A DNA stretch of 16,513 nt from an uncultured Prevotellaceae bacterium (GTDB lineage Bacteria; Bacteroidota; Bacteroidia; Bacteroidales; Bacteroidaceae): NCBI GenBank assembly GCA_937877625.1, contig CALFJG010000087.1:1-16513 (forward strand), read 5' to 3'. How positions within the stretch are numbered: the first letter of the stretch is position 1; the number at the start of each line of letters is the position of its first letter. The translations under genes were made by a program, and so were the position numbers. The notes beneath the pieces were generated by a model. That model ran no database searches. It saw only the letters and a list, made by a program, of their open reading frames with translations, and was not told the DNA's origin. Below are positions 1 to 6,741 of this stretch, one piece after another.

Positions 1-89
1 ATATGGTTGGGAACCACAAAGATAATGAATTGGCGGCTTTCTTTATCTATAACAATCGACTAACAACGCAATTCGGGGATGAACCTTAA
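1..89 (+). CDS. possible 3' end of an upstream gene (partial)
   Basis: The frame whose codons begin at position 3 is open from the window edge to a TAA at 87-89 and would encode about 28 residues ending in QFGDEP. The other two + frames stop at 22-24 and 61-63. An inverted repeat with a T-run (128-164) follows about 40 bases later, as expected after a gene end. The stretch is too short to recognise a family, and the ATG at position 3 may be an internal codon. This is the most plausible reading of the first 89 bases, not a firm call. Confidence 0.35.
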   Translation, partial: MVGNHKDNELAAFFIYNNRLTTQFGDEP

Positions 90-95
90 ATAATT

Positions 96-128
96 TTTGG
101 CAGATAAGCCTAATTATCGTATTTTTGC
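96..128 (+). promoter_or_regulatory. Bacteroidetes-type promoter, possibly for the pdxA operon
   Basis: TTTG at 96-99 lies 20 nt before TATTTTTGC at 120-128. This matches the known Bacteroides consensus of TTTG at -33 and TAnnTTTG at -7. Transcription would start near 133-136 and leave a leader of about 120 nt before pdxA. The predicted start falls inside the left arm of the terminator hairpin at 128-157, so the -7 box may be fortuitous. It is the only promoter in the window with both boxes well matched. Confidence 0.45.
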
Positions 129-164
129 CCGCCGACCGTAGAATTTAAGGCGGCGGGTTTTCTT
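128..164 (+). terminator. Rho-independent terminator before pdxA
   Basis: CCCGCCG (128-134) pairs perfectly with CGGCGGG (151-157). A further CC/GG pairing across a one-base bulge shortens the loop. TTTTCTT follows directly at 158-164. A GC-rich stem followed by a T-run on the + strand is the standard form, so it most likely ends the gene whose stop is at 87-89. Confidence 0.75.
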
Positions 165-254
165 CAAGTTCGGATAGCCACGGGGCGGTTTCAGCCTCAT
201 TATTTTTTGTTAGGCTCTAAGCCACTGAAAAATCCTTAAACACGCTGATTATTT

Positions 255-1376
255 ATGCTCTCTACAGACAACACTTCTTCCTTTGTTTCCGCCCCGCTGC
301 GTCCTCGGATAGGCATTACGCACGGCGACACCAACGGCGTGGGCTACGAGATTATTTTTAAATGTTTTGACGAGCCTCAGATGCTAGAACTTTGCACGCC
401 GGTGATTTACGGTTCGGCAAAGGTGGCCACGTATCATAAGAAATCCTTTGAGAACACGGCTGTGTTCAACCTCGTGGCAAACGCCGACGAAGCCATAGAG
501 GGTCAGATAAACCTTGTGAACTGCATTGCCGAGGAGGTAAAGGTGGAGTTTGGCCGTGCGACAAAGGAAAGTGGCGATGCCGCCCGCCGCGCCCTCGAAA
601 CGGCAGTAGAAGACTACAAAGCGGGGCGCATTGATGCCATTGTCACTGCACCGATTAACAAGTCGGCCATCCACGGCGAGCAGTTTCCCTGGAGCGGCCA
701 CACGGAGTATTTTGGCGTACGATTTGATGCCGAGCCGCTTATGATACTGTGCAACGACTTAATGCGTGTGGCTCTCGTCACAACACACTTGCCTATCAGA
801 GATGTGTCGTCGGCCATTACGCCCGCCACGGTGGAGGCGAAGATACGTCTGCTCCACAAAGCCCTGCACACCGACTTCCTACTCCCCGCTCCGCGCATTG
901 CGGTATTAGGTCTTAATCCCCACTGCGGCGATGCGGGCGTAGCCGGTACGGAGGAGACGGAGGCTATCTTGCCTGCCATAGATAAACTTCGTGCCGAGGG
1001 CATTGCCGTGTTCGGTCCGTTTGCCGCCGATGGCTTCTTCGGCACAGCGGCGTATCGCGACTTTGATGCCGTGTTGGCTATGTACCACGACCAAGGACTC
1101 GCCCCGCTGAAAGCCCTCTCGATGGATGGAGTGAATGTGACGTGTGGCCTCCCCGTGGTGCGCACCTCGCCCGACCACGGCACGGCCTACGACATTGCCG
1201 GGCAGGACAAGGCTGATGCCACGTCAATGCGCTCGGCGATATACACCGCGATAGACATTTGCCGCAATCGTAGGAGCGATGAGCAAGCCCACGTTGATCC
1301 GCTACCAAAACTTTTCCAAGATCGCCGCGAGGAGACCGATCGTCCACGTCGCCCCTTACGCGAAACAATGCCTTAA
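255..1376 (+). CDS. pdxA: 4-hydroxythreonine-4-phosphate dehydrogenase
   Basis: PdxA oxidises 4-phosphohydroxy-L-threonine with NAD(P), a cytosolic step of the DXP-dependent pyridoxal 5'-phosphate pathway; the product is condensed with DXP by PdxJ. The 373-residue product has the family motifs in order: ITHGDTNGVGYE (21-32), APINKSAIHG (132-141), GHTE (148-151), TTHLP (176-180), LNPHCGDAG (220-228), MYHDQGLAPLK (276-286) and TSPDHGTAYDIAG (304-316). The divalent-metal histidines H178, H223 and H278 have the same 45- and 55-residue spacings as H166, H211 and H266 of the E. coli enzyme. The protein is slightly longer than the E. coli form because of a basic C-terminal tail. The ATG at 255 leaves about 15 residues before the conserved core. 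It is first in a run of six co-directional genes; the next starts 6 nt after its stop. The annotation is secure, although some PdxA-like proteins act on other phosphorylated substrates. Confidence 0.93.
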   Translation: MLSTDNTSSFVSAPLRPRIGITHGDTNGVGYEIIFKCFDEPQMLELCTPVIYGSAKVATYHKKSFENTAVFNLVANADEAIEGQINLVNCIAEEVKVEFGRATKESGDAARRALETAVEDYKAGRIDAIVTAPINKSAIHGEQFPWSGHTEYFGVRFDAEPLMILCNDLMRVALVTTHLPIRDVSSAITPATVEAKIRLLHKALHTDFLLPAPRIAVLGLNPHCGDAGVAGTEETEAILPAIDKLRAEGIAVFGPFAADGFFGTAAYRDFDAVLAMYHDQGLAPLKALSMDGVNVTCGLPVVRTSPDHGTAYDIAGQDKADATSMRSAIYTAIDICRNRRSDEQAHVDPLPKLFQDRREETDRPRRPLRETMP

Positions 1377-1382
1377 GGTACG

Positions 1383-2183
1383 GTGATAGGCTTTGCTATC
1401 ATAGCCGGCGGCGAGGGAAGCCGTCTTTGCCGCGAGGGCGTATGCGTTCCGAAGCCTTTAGTGAGCCTCGGCGGTGAGACATTGTTAGCGCGCCTCATTC
1501 GCCTCTTCGCTCAAAATGGCGCGTCCTCGGTAGCCGTACTGGTTCGTTCCGAGGCCGATGCCGTAGCCGCCGAAGCCGAGCGGACGGCAACAAAGGCCGG
1601 CTTAGTACCCACCATCGTCCGTGCCGACACCCCCTCTTCTATGCATAGTTTAGCGGCCTTAGTGCCTGCATTGACGGACGAGGCGTTTTGCCTCACCACG
1701 GTAGATACCGTATTCTCCGAGCAGGCTTTTACCGGCTTTGTGAACCGCTTTCGCAGCGTGGTGGAAAACCATACGGCAGACGGGCTAATGGGTGTGACAA
1801 GCCTTATAGACGACGAGAAGCCACTCTATGTAGCAACCACCTCCGAGCAGCACATCAGCGCATTCTTAGACTATCCTAACAAACACACGTATCAAGTTTC
1901 TGCTGGCGTTTATGGGCTAACCTACAAAACACGGCAGATATTGAACACCTGTGTGGCAAGCGGCGAAATGCGACTACGAAACTTCCAGCGAGCATTGCTG
2001 AAAAGCGGAATGCTACTGCGTGCCTACGATATGGGACAAGTGATTGACATAGACCACAAAACAGACATTGAAAAAGCCTTGAGCCTGCTTCAGCAGCGAA
2101 CGAGCCGAGAATCTCCCAACGAAAAACACTACGACCCTGGAAAATCACCGAGCCACCTTTCTTTGCCTTTGTCAAGTGCTTGA
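1383..2183 (+). CDS. nucleotidyltransferase of the NTP-transferase (sugar/polyol phosphate) family
   Basis: Proteins of this Rossmann-like family join a phosphorylated sugar or alcohol to an NTP, giving an NDP-activated intermediate and pyrophosphate. The N-terminus has the nucleotide-binding signature AGGEGSRL (8-15) and a conserved PKPL with K24. TTVDTVF (105-111) supplies the usual metal-binding aspartate D108. VIDIDHKTDIEKA (220-232) is the typical C-terminal metal/substrate segment. The GTG at 1383 is chosen because it puts the signature at residue 8, as in relatives, and lies 6 nt after pdxA. The last 25 or so residues look unstructured and are not part of the family fold. The gene two downstream encodes a CDP-alcohol phosphotransferase; these two activities work in series in inositol-phosphate lipid and di-inositol phosphate pathways, and are fused in some archaea. 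The nucleotide (CTP or GTP) and the substrate cannot be read from the sequence. Confidence 0.8.
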   Translation: MIGFAIIAGGEGSRLCREGVCVPKPLVSLGGETLLARLIRLFAQNGASSVAVLVRSEADAVAAEAERTATKAGLVPTIVRADTPSSMHSLAALVPALTDEAFCLTTVDTVFSEQAFTGFVNRFRSVVENHTADGLMGVTSLIDDEKPLYVATTSEQHISAFLDYPNKHTYQVSAGVYGLTYKTRQILNTCVASGEMRLRNFQRALLKSGMLLRAYDMGQVIDIDHKTDIEKALSLLQQRTSRESPNEKHYDPGKSPSHLSLPLSSA

Positions 2184-2245
2184 AAACAGGTCTTGCGCTA
2201 AGCATTATTCTCCTCCCGTTTTTTTTAGAAAAAGCTACCTCCAGA

Positions 2246-3103
2246 ATGCCTATCCTTGCTATCTCTCGCGCAGTGCGCTTTTCGCCAGATGCCGTGAGCC
2301 GCGACGCCCGCGTTTTCTCGGCTGTGGTGGCACGGTTGCGCACGGGTGGCTTTGACGTAAGGCTATACGATGAGGATGAATTTGCCGCGTCCCCCGCTAT
2401 AGCGCACCCCGTTGAAGCGATTGTCCATATGGCACGCTCCGCAACAGCATTGCAACGCATAGCGAATGAAGAACAACGCGGTATTCTCGTAGTAAATTCC
2501 GCCACTGCCCTACTCCGCCTCGCCACACGCAAAGCCTTATGCCACGCTCTGAGCGAAAACGGTGCCGACGTGCCGCCCTTTCTCACATACAACATCGGCG
2601 ACACCTACCGCGGCGGATTTCCCCTCTGGGCGAAAGCACTGCGGGGCGACGCTCCCGCACATTGCGTGTCGTACATCACGAGTGCCGCGACCTTTCGTAC
2701 TTACCTGCAGGAGGCACAAGCACTGGGCGTGACACAATTCCTCTTGCAAGCCCCCCAAACTGGCATCCTGCTAAAATTCTACGGCATAGCAGGCACCGCT
2801 TTTGCCCGTCTCTGCTTGCCTTCTAACGACACGCCCGAAATGCGCCGCGAGTTAGAAAAACGCCTCTGCAGCCCCGATGCGCCAACGCTGGAAGACGTAA
2901 TAAAGAAAAAGTGTCACCAGCTGTCCGAGGCTTTACGCCTGGTGTGCTACGGCGGCGATGCCATTGTTGACGAGCAAGGACGGTTCTACATCATCGACTT
3001 CAACGACTTCCCCTCCTACGGCCTCTTTGCCGAAGAAGCCGCTGCAAGCATCGCACAACGCATCATAGAAAAACTAAAAAACCGCGCCCCTCTCTCTTCA
3101 TAG
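2246..3103 (+). CDS. ATP-grasp domain protein of unknown substrate
   Basis: Read from the ATG at 2246 the product is 285 residues. A TTG at 2180 would add 22 residues and overlap the preceding stop, but ATG is preferred because MPILAIS begins a normal Rossmann-like strand. The C-terminal part has the ATP-grasp hallmark YGGDAIVDEQGRFYIIDFND (235-254): D239, D251 and N253 match the metal-binding acidic and DxN residues of the fold. PLWAKALRGD (126-135) with K130 resembles the nucleotide-contacting lysine segment. Known members ligate an acyl phosphate to an amine or thiol, or phosphorylate polyols such as inositol phosphates. No signal peptide or membrane segment is seen, so it is probably cytosolic. 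Its stop is 1 nt before the CDP-alcohol phosphotransferase start, which argues for a shared pathway. The fold call is fairly sure; the reaction is unknown. Confidence 0.7.
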   Translation: MPILAISRAVRFSPDAVSRDARVFSAVVARLRTGGFDVRLYDEDEFAASPAIAHPVEAIVHMARSATALQRIANEEQRGILVVNSATALLRLATRKALCHALSENGADVPPFLTYNIGDTYRGGFPLWAKALRGDAPAHCVSYITSAATFRTYLQEAQALGVTQFLLQAPQTGILLKFYGIAGTAFARLCLPSNDTPEMRRELEKRLCSPDAPTLEDVIKKKCHQLSEALRLVCYGGDAIVDEQGRFYIIDFNDFPSYGLFAEEAAASIAQRIIEKLKNRAPLSS

Positions 3104-3104
3104 T

Positions 3105-3980
3105 ATGACCTCACTGAAAGCCAAAGACACTTACAAAAGCCAAGACACCGAGGAGTGGCTCGACCGTGTGTTTACCCGCCCGGTGGGGTTGCTCTGGGCT
3201 CGTGCGTTTATTGCTCTGGGCCTCACGCCAAACGCTGTGACGCTTCTCTCCATAGTACTCGGCATAGCGGCAGGCGTGCTGTTCTATTCCGGGCGGTTGT
3301 GGGTGAACGTCGTGGGCATACTGCTGCTCATCCAAGCTAACATCTTTGATAGCACCGATGGACAAATGGCACGTATGACGGGACAGAAATCGCGCCTCGG
3401 GCGAGTACTCGATGGAATGGCGGGAGATGTGTGGTTTATCACCATATATGTGGCCATCTGCACGCGGCTCACATCACAATGGGGCGTATGGATATGGCTT
3501 CTCGGCGCACTTGCTGGAGTGGGTTGCCACACCCGTCAGGCGCGTCTGGCCGACTATTATCGCAACATCCACTTGCGGGTACTCAAAGGCACAAGCGGTA
3601 GCGAACTTGACGAAAGCAATAATCTGAAGAACGAATATGCAAAACTCACATGGCGAGAGAGCAGCGTATGGAAAGCGTTTATGTGGTTCTATATCCGCTA
3701 TACGGCGGCACAGGAGGCCGCCACGCCAGAGTTTCAACGTTTGCGCGAACACCTATTCGCCGACCAGAGGCTTCGCGAGCCTTTCCTCGCAGGTAGCCGA
3801 CCACTTATGGCATGGGCTAATCTGCTTACCTTCAACGCCCGAGCACTGACACTCTATGCCAGTCTGCTCTGTGGATACCCCTGGCTGTATTTCGTAGCCG
3901 AGGTCACTGTATTCACTGCACTCTACGCACTGATGAAACACCGACACGAAAGCCTTTGCAAACGTTTGCAGAATTACTAA
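3105..3980 (+). CDS. CDP-alcohol phosphatidyltransferase-family membrane enzyme
   Basis: These integral membrane enzymes displace CMP from a CDP-linked alcohol with a second alcohol, making phospholipids or phosphodiesters. The 291-residue product has the signature in the order D82-xx-D85-G86-xx-A89-R90-x8-G99-xxx-D103. The last aspartate expected at 107 is Gly, with Asp at 108 (LDGMAGD), so the final catalytic position is shifted or lost. Hydrophobic segments lie at roughly 28-80, 108-145 and 240-280. A long polar stretch (about 150-235) separates the catalytic helices from the C-terminal helices and contains YIRYTAAQEAATPEFQ, unlike the compact PgsA and PssA. The upstream nucleotidyltransferase may make its NDP-alcohol donor. 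The family assignment is solid. The identities of the donor and acceptor, and whether the altered motif is active, are open. Confidence 0.85.
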   Translation: MTSLKAKDTYKSQDTEEWLDRVFTRPVGLLWARAFIALGLTPNAVTLLSIVLGIAAGVLFYSGRLWVNVVGILLLIQANIFDSTDGQMARMTGQKSRLGRVLDGMAGDVWFITIYVAICTRLTSQWGVWIWLLGALAGVGCHTRQARLADYYRNIHLRVLKGTSGSELDESNNLKNEYAKLTWRESSVWKAFMWFYIRYTAAQEAATPEFQRLREHLFADQRLREPFLAGSRPLMAWANLLTFNARALTLYASLLCGYPWLYFVAEVTVFTALYALMKHRHESLCKRLQNY

Positions 3981-4081
3981 TACCGCCACAAACTCCGTGA
4001 GAAAAAACGTCAGTCTTTACGATTAACTAACTGGCATTTGTATGAGCAAAAATCGTTGAAGAACATCCTTAGTATGATATT

Positions 4082-5086
4082 ATGAAACCGCTTTATCGGA
4101 ATCTCTTTTTCGTCTTCGGCATTATGTGCGTAGTGTTTATGGTGGTACACTTCGATAGCGACGGCACCGTGGCGGCACAGTTTGTTCAGTCGGCCTGGCC
4201 TTGGCTCGTGGCGGTGCTGGCTGTGTGGATTCCTGTATATATGTGCAATGCCGTAGCGTATAAGACGGTAGTGAACCTCACGGGTACGCCCCACGATGCA
4301 CGGCTGTCGTACCCCGCCTCGCTGAGACTCACCGTGAGCGGCTTCGCTTTCAGTTATATCACGCCGCTGGGCTTTGGCGGTCTGCCCTATCGCATTATGG
4401 AGTTGCGCCCACGCTTTGGCACCACACGCGCCACGGCCTCCACGCTGCTTTACTCTATGACGCACGTGTTGAGCCACTTTCTGCTATGGACTACAGCAGC
4501 ACTGATGTTTCCACTCGTCTATGCCGACAAGATGGACGCGCCGCTCGGCGTGTTTATCGTACTTTTCGTGATAATTGCCGTGCTGGTTTATATCGTATTT
4601 CTGCGTGGTGTGCGTAGCGGAGTGGCGCAAAAATTATTGAAAGTAGCTACGGCACTACCCCTCATCAGCCGTTTCACCGCCAGCCTCGCTACACGCTATG
4701 GCTCTGCGGCACAACGGATAGACGAGGGATTATCTATGCTCCACCACGCACCACGGGCATTTCTTAAAGCCCTGTTTTGCGAGTATGCCGCCCGATTGAT
4801 AAACACCTGGGAGTTTGTGTTTATCCTCGCCGCCTTTGGACATCACATCGGCTACACTGATGCGCTTCTGGTGCTGGCTTTCAGTTCGCTCGTGGGCAAT
4901 GTGTTTTTCTTCCTTCCCCTCCAACTCGTAGCCCGTGAGGGAGGTGTGGCTGCGGTCTTCGTACTACTCGGCCTCGCACCCGCACTCGGCGTTTACACCT
5001 CGCTCTATACGCGCCTCAGAGAGATATTCTGGGTGGCCATCGGTGTGTTGTTTATCAAATTCTGTCCGAAAATAGCACAGCCATGA
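4082..5086 (+). CDS. YbhN/UPF0104-type flippase-like membrane protein (lysylphosphatidylglycerol synthase TM region)
   Basis: The 334-residue product is largely hydrophobic with about seven or eight likely membrane helices: residues 7-24, 37-60, roughly 80-105, 125-150, 158-180, 235-255, 260-285 and 300-325. The middle segment SYITPLGFGGLPYRIMEL and the late segment FLPLQLVAREGGVAAVF resemble the conserved glycine-rich and RE(G/A) motifs of the membrane domain shared by UPF0104 proteins and MprF. MprF uses this domain to flip aminoacylated lipids; the MprF synthase domain is absent here. It follows the CDP-alcohol phosphotransferase by 101 nt, and its stop overlaps the HAD start (ATGA), so it is probably translationally coupled to it. 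Moving a lipid product of the neighbouring genes is a reasonable inference, but the cargo is unknown. Confidence 0.75.
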   Translation: MKPLYRNLFFVFGIMCVVFMVVHFDSDGTVAAQFVQSAWPWLVAVLAVWIPVYMCNAVAYKTVVNLTGTPHDARLSYPASLRLTVSGFAFSYITPLGFGGLPYRIMELRPRFGTTRATASTLLYSMTHVLSHFLLWTTAALMFPLVYADKMDAPLGVFIVLFVIIAVLVYIVFLRGVRSGVAQKLLKVATALPLISRFTASLATRYGSAAQRIDEGLSMLHHAPRAFLKALFCEYAARLINTWEFVFILAAFGHHIGYTDALLVLAFSSLVGNVFFFLPLQLVAREGGVAAVFVLLGLAPALGVYTSLYTRLREIFWVAIGVLFIKFCPKIAQP

Positions 5087-5799
5087 CAAAAGCACTACTC
5101 TTTGACTACGGAGGCACGCTCGACACCGGCGGACACCATTGGTTTCAGGTGCTTCGACAAGCGTGGCACGAGGTCGGCATAACACCCGACGACCACCTGG
5201 CGCGCAACGCTTATGTTTTTGCCGAACGGAAACTCGCAGAGTACGGAGCGGTAGGGGAAAACGATACGTTCAAGATACTTCTTCAAAAGAAATTGCGCTT
5301 AGAACTGCAATACTTATACGAACACGGGGCATATCATCCGCTACAAGATCACTCCGTGGACGAATGTGCCAAGGTTCTGGCGGCATACTTAGACAAGAAA
5401 GTGTGTAAGAATTTAACCCTTGTTCGCCCTATGCTTGAACGCCTGAAAGAACGATATACGATGGTGCTGGTATCAAATTTCTATGGCAACCTTTGTGCTG
5501 TGCTACGTGGCTACGCAATAGATGGCTGCTTTGACCTCGTGATAGAAAGTGCTGCGGTGGGAGTTCGTAAGCCATCGCCCGACATTTGGAAACGGGCTTT
5601 AGAAAAGGCCCGTCTAAAGCCTGAAGAAGGTATAGCCATCGGCGATAGTATGAAAAACGACATCCTCCCCGCAGCATCACTCGGTATGCACACCGTATGG
5701 CTCAACCCCTCGGGCAAAAGCCCCGACGAAACACCACCAAATGTACCCACAACGGTCGTCACGAACTACGAAGAAATGGAACGCTTTTTCCTTGAGTAA
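5083..5799 (+). CDS. HAD-superfamily hydrolase lacking the second motif I aspartate
   Basis: The 238-residue product has the four HAD motifs: motif I FDYGGTLDT (7-15, nucleophile D8), motif II VSNFYGN (130-136, S131), motif III around K163 in VRKPSPDIW, and motif IV IGDSMKNDI (186-194, D188 and D193). Residues 15-110 form the helical cap of subfamily I. Phosphatases normally carry DxD in motif I, the second Asp acting as general acid/base; here position 10 is Gly. Known relatives without that Asp include haloacid dehalogenases (DxY) and phosphonoacetaldehyde hydrolase (DxA), so a simple phosphatase role should not be assumed. The ATG overlaps the flippase stop (ATGA), placing it at the end of the operon. 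A role in processing a phosphorylated intermediate of the cluster is inference. Confidence 0.85.
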   Translation: MTKALLFDYGGTLDTGGHHWFQVLRQAWHEVGITPDDHLARNAYVFAERKLAEYGAVGENDTFKILLQKKLRLELQYLYEHGAYHPLQDHSVDECAKVLAAYLDKKVCKNLTLVRPMLERLKERYTMVLVSNFYGNLCAVLRGYAIDGCFDLVIESAAVGVRKPSPDIWKRALEKARLKPEEGIAIGDSMKNDILPAASLGMHTVWLNPSGKSPDETPPNVPTTVVTNYEEMERFFLE

Positions 5800-5846
5800 A
5801 CACGGCTTTTCAACATCAGCCAAAAGGCTCGCTGATAAGCACTGCC

Positions 5847-5855
5847 TACCTTTGC
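5847..5855 (+). promoter_or_regulatory. -7 box for the flavin-reductase-like lipoprotein gene
   Basis: TACCTTTGC matches the Bacteroidetes TAnnTTTGC -7 consensus. It lies in the 127-nt gap, about 70 nt before the ATG at 5927. No clear TTTG -33 box is present about 20 nt upstream. A weak hairpin (ATCAGC 5815-5820 with GCTGAT 5831-5836) sits just before it but has no T-run, so I do not call it a terminator. Confidence 0.6.
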
Positions 5856-5926
5856 CAATCACAACACGAAACGCTCGCAAAAAGATAAAAACATAACAAA
5901 CACACCTAAAAAAACAACATCTTGCA

Positions 5927-6607
5927 ATGAAAACACTAATCCCTGCCGTCTGCCTATTGCTCGTGCTTACTGCTTGTGGCGACGGCGCACAAACAAAAGA
6001 AAATATGCAAAACCAAGAACAAGTCAAAGAAGTTTCTGGACGCAAGAACTTCGGCTCGCAACACCCTGTGATTACACCCCTGCCGTGCATTATGATTGCT
6101 ACGTGGGACGAACGTCAAGTGCCTGACGTGATGATGGCGGCCTGGGGCGGACAGTGCGACTACAACAAAATCTGCTTTGAACTCTCCGCCCACAAAACCA
6201 CCGACAACCTGCGCCTAAAGAAAGCCTTCACTGTGAGTTTCGCTACAGCTGACGACGTGGCCGAGAGCGACTATTTCGGTATCGTAAGCGGCAACAAAGT
6301 ACCCGACAAAGTAGCACGCACAGGGTTCACCGCTGTACCAAGCCCAAACGTAGATGCCCCTATTATTGAGCAATACAAACTGACGTTGGAGTGCCGCGTA
6401 GTGGAAATGGAAGACAACGAAGACGGCGGCGCACGCGTGGTGGGCGAAGTGGTGAACTGGAGTGCCGACGAAAGCATCCTGAACGCACAGGGCAAAGTGG
6501 ACCTCGCCAAGTTGCGACCCATCGTGTACGACAGCTCCACAAACGCCTATCGTGTGGTGGGCGACAGCGTTGGACAAGCGTGGAACACCGGCAATAAGTA
6601 CAAATAA
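5927..6607 (+). CDS. lipoprotein with flavin-reductase-like (FMN-binding split barrel) domain
   Basis: The N-terminus is a lipoprotein signal peptide: K2, a hydrophobic run, then the lipobox LTAC with C17 as the predicted acylated cysteine. After a polar linker (18-45), the segment from about 46 to 215 follows the flavoredoxin / flavin-reductase-like pattern: PVITPLPCIMIATWDE, AAWGG (71-75), ICFELSAHKTTDNL (82-95), KAFTVSFATADDV (99-111), FGIVSGNKVPDK (117-128) and VVNWSADES. Cytosolic relatives bind FMN and shuttle electrons or reduce flavin. Here the domain would be exported and membrane-anchored. The residues after C17 (GDG) are not the strongly acidic string typical of Bacteroidetes surface lipoproteins, so a periplasm-facing location is more likely. 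The gene has its own -7 box and stands alone. The domain call is confident; its partner and electron source are unknown. Confidence 0.85.
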   Translation: MKTLIPAVCLLLVLTACGDGAQTKENMQNQEQVKEVSGRKNFGSQHPVITPLPCIMIATWDERQVPDVMMAAWGGQCDYNKICFELSAHKTTDNLRLKKAFTVSFATADDVAESDYFGIVSGNKVPDKVARTGFTAVPSPNVDAPIIEQYKLTLECRVVEMEDNEDGGARVVGEVVNWSADESILNAQGKVDLAKLRPIVYDSSTNAYRVVGDSVGQAWNTGNKYK

Positions 6608-6622
6608 AGAGAAATAAGAAAT

Positions 6623-6657
6623 TTAACCCAAATCGGCGTTGAACCGATTTGGGTTAA
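6623..6657. terminator. hairpin between convergent genes, probable terminator
   Basis: A perfect 14-bp inverted repeat has arms at 6623-6636 and 6644-6657 around a 7-nt loop (CGTTGAA). Read on the - strand it is followed by the T-rich AATTTCTTATTTC, which suits termination of the fucosidase transcript. On the + strand there is no good T-run after it, though it may still stop the lipoprotein transcript 16 nt downstream of that gene. Confidence 0.7.
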
Positions 6658-6691
6658 GGTGTGTTCTATTAATTCGCTTTGCCAGATTTAT

Positions 6692-6723
6692 GACTTTTGC
6701 GTTAAGATAAAAGAGCAAAAGTC
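6692..6723. repeat. second inverted repeat between convergent genes
   Basis: GACTTTTGC (6692-6700) and GCAAAAGTC (6715-6723) are perfect 9-bp complements with a 14-nt loop. It lies 18 nt beyond the fucosidase stop. Neither strand shows a T-run directly after it, so it may protect or stabilise the 3' end, or act with the larger hairpin at 6623-6657. Confidence 0.45.
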
Positions 6724-6741
6724 TGTCGAGAACGAACTAAA

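Noticed and set aside
614..1183. 189-residue open frame on the - strand inside pdxA
   Set aside because: Antisense to the conserved metal-binding core of PdxA; Ser/Ala/Arg-rich with no motif.
2180..2245. TTG start adding 22 residues to the ATP-grasp protein
   Set aside because: The extension would make a hydrophobic stretch before a typical cytosolic Rossmann-like N-terminus; an ATG at 2246 fits better. A short leader cannot be fully excluded.
1876..2604. 242-residue open frame on the - strand across the nucleotidyltransferase and ATP-grasp genes
   Set aside because: It spans the junction of two recognised + strand genes and shows no domain motif; it is a shadow frame in GC-rich codons.
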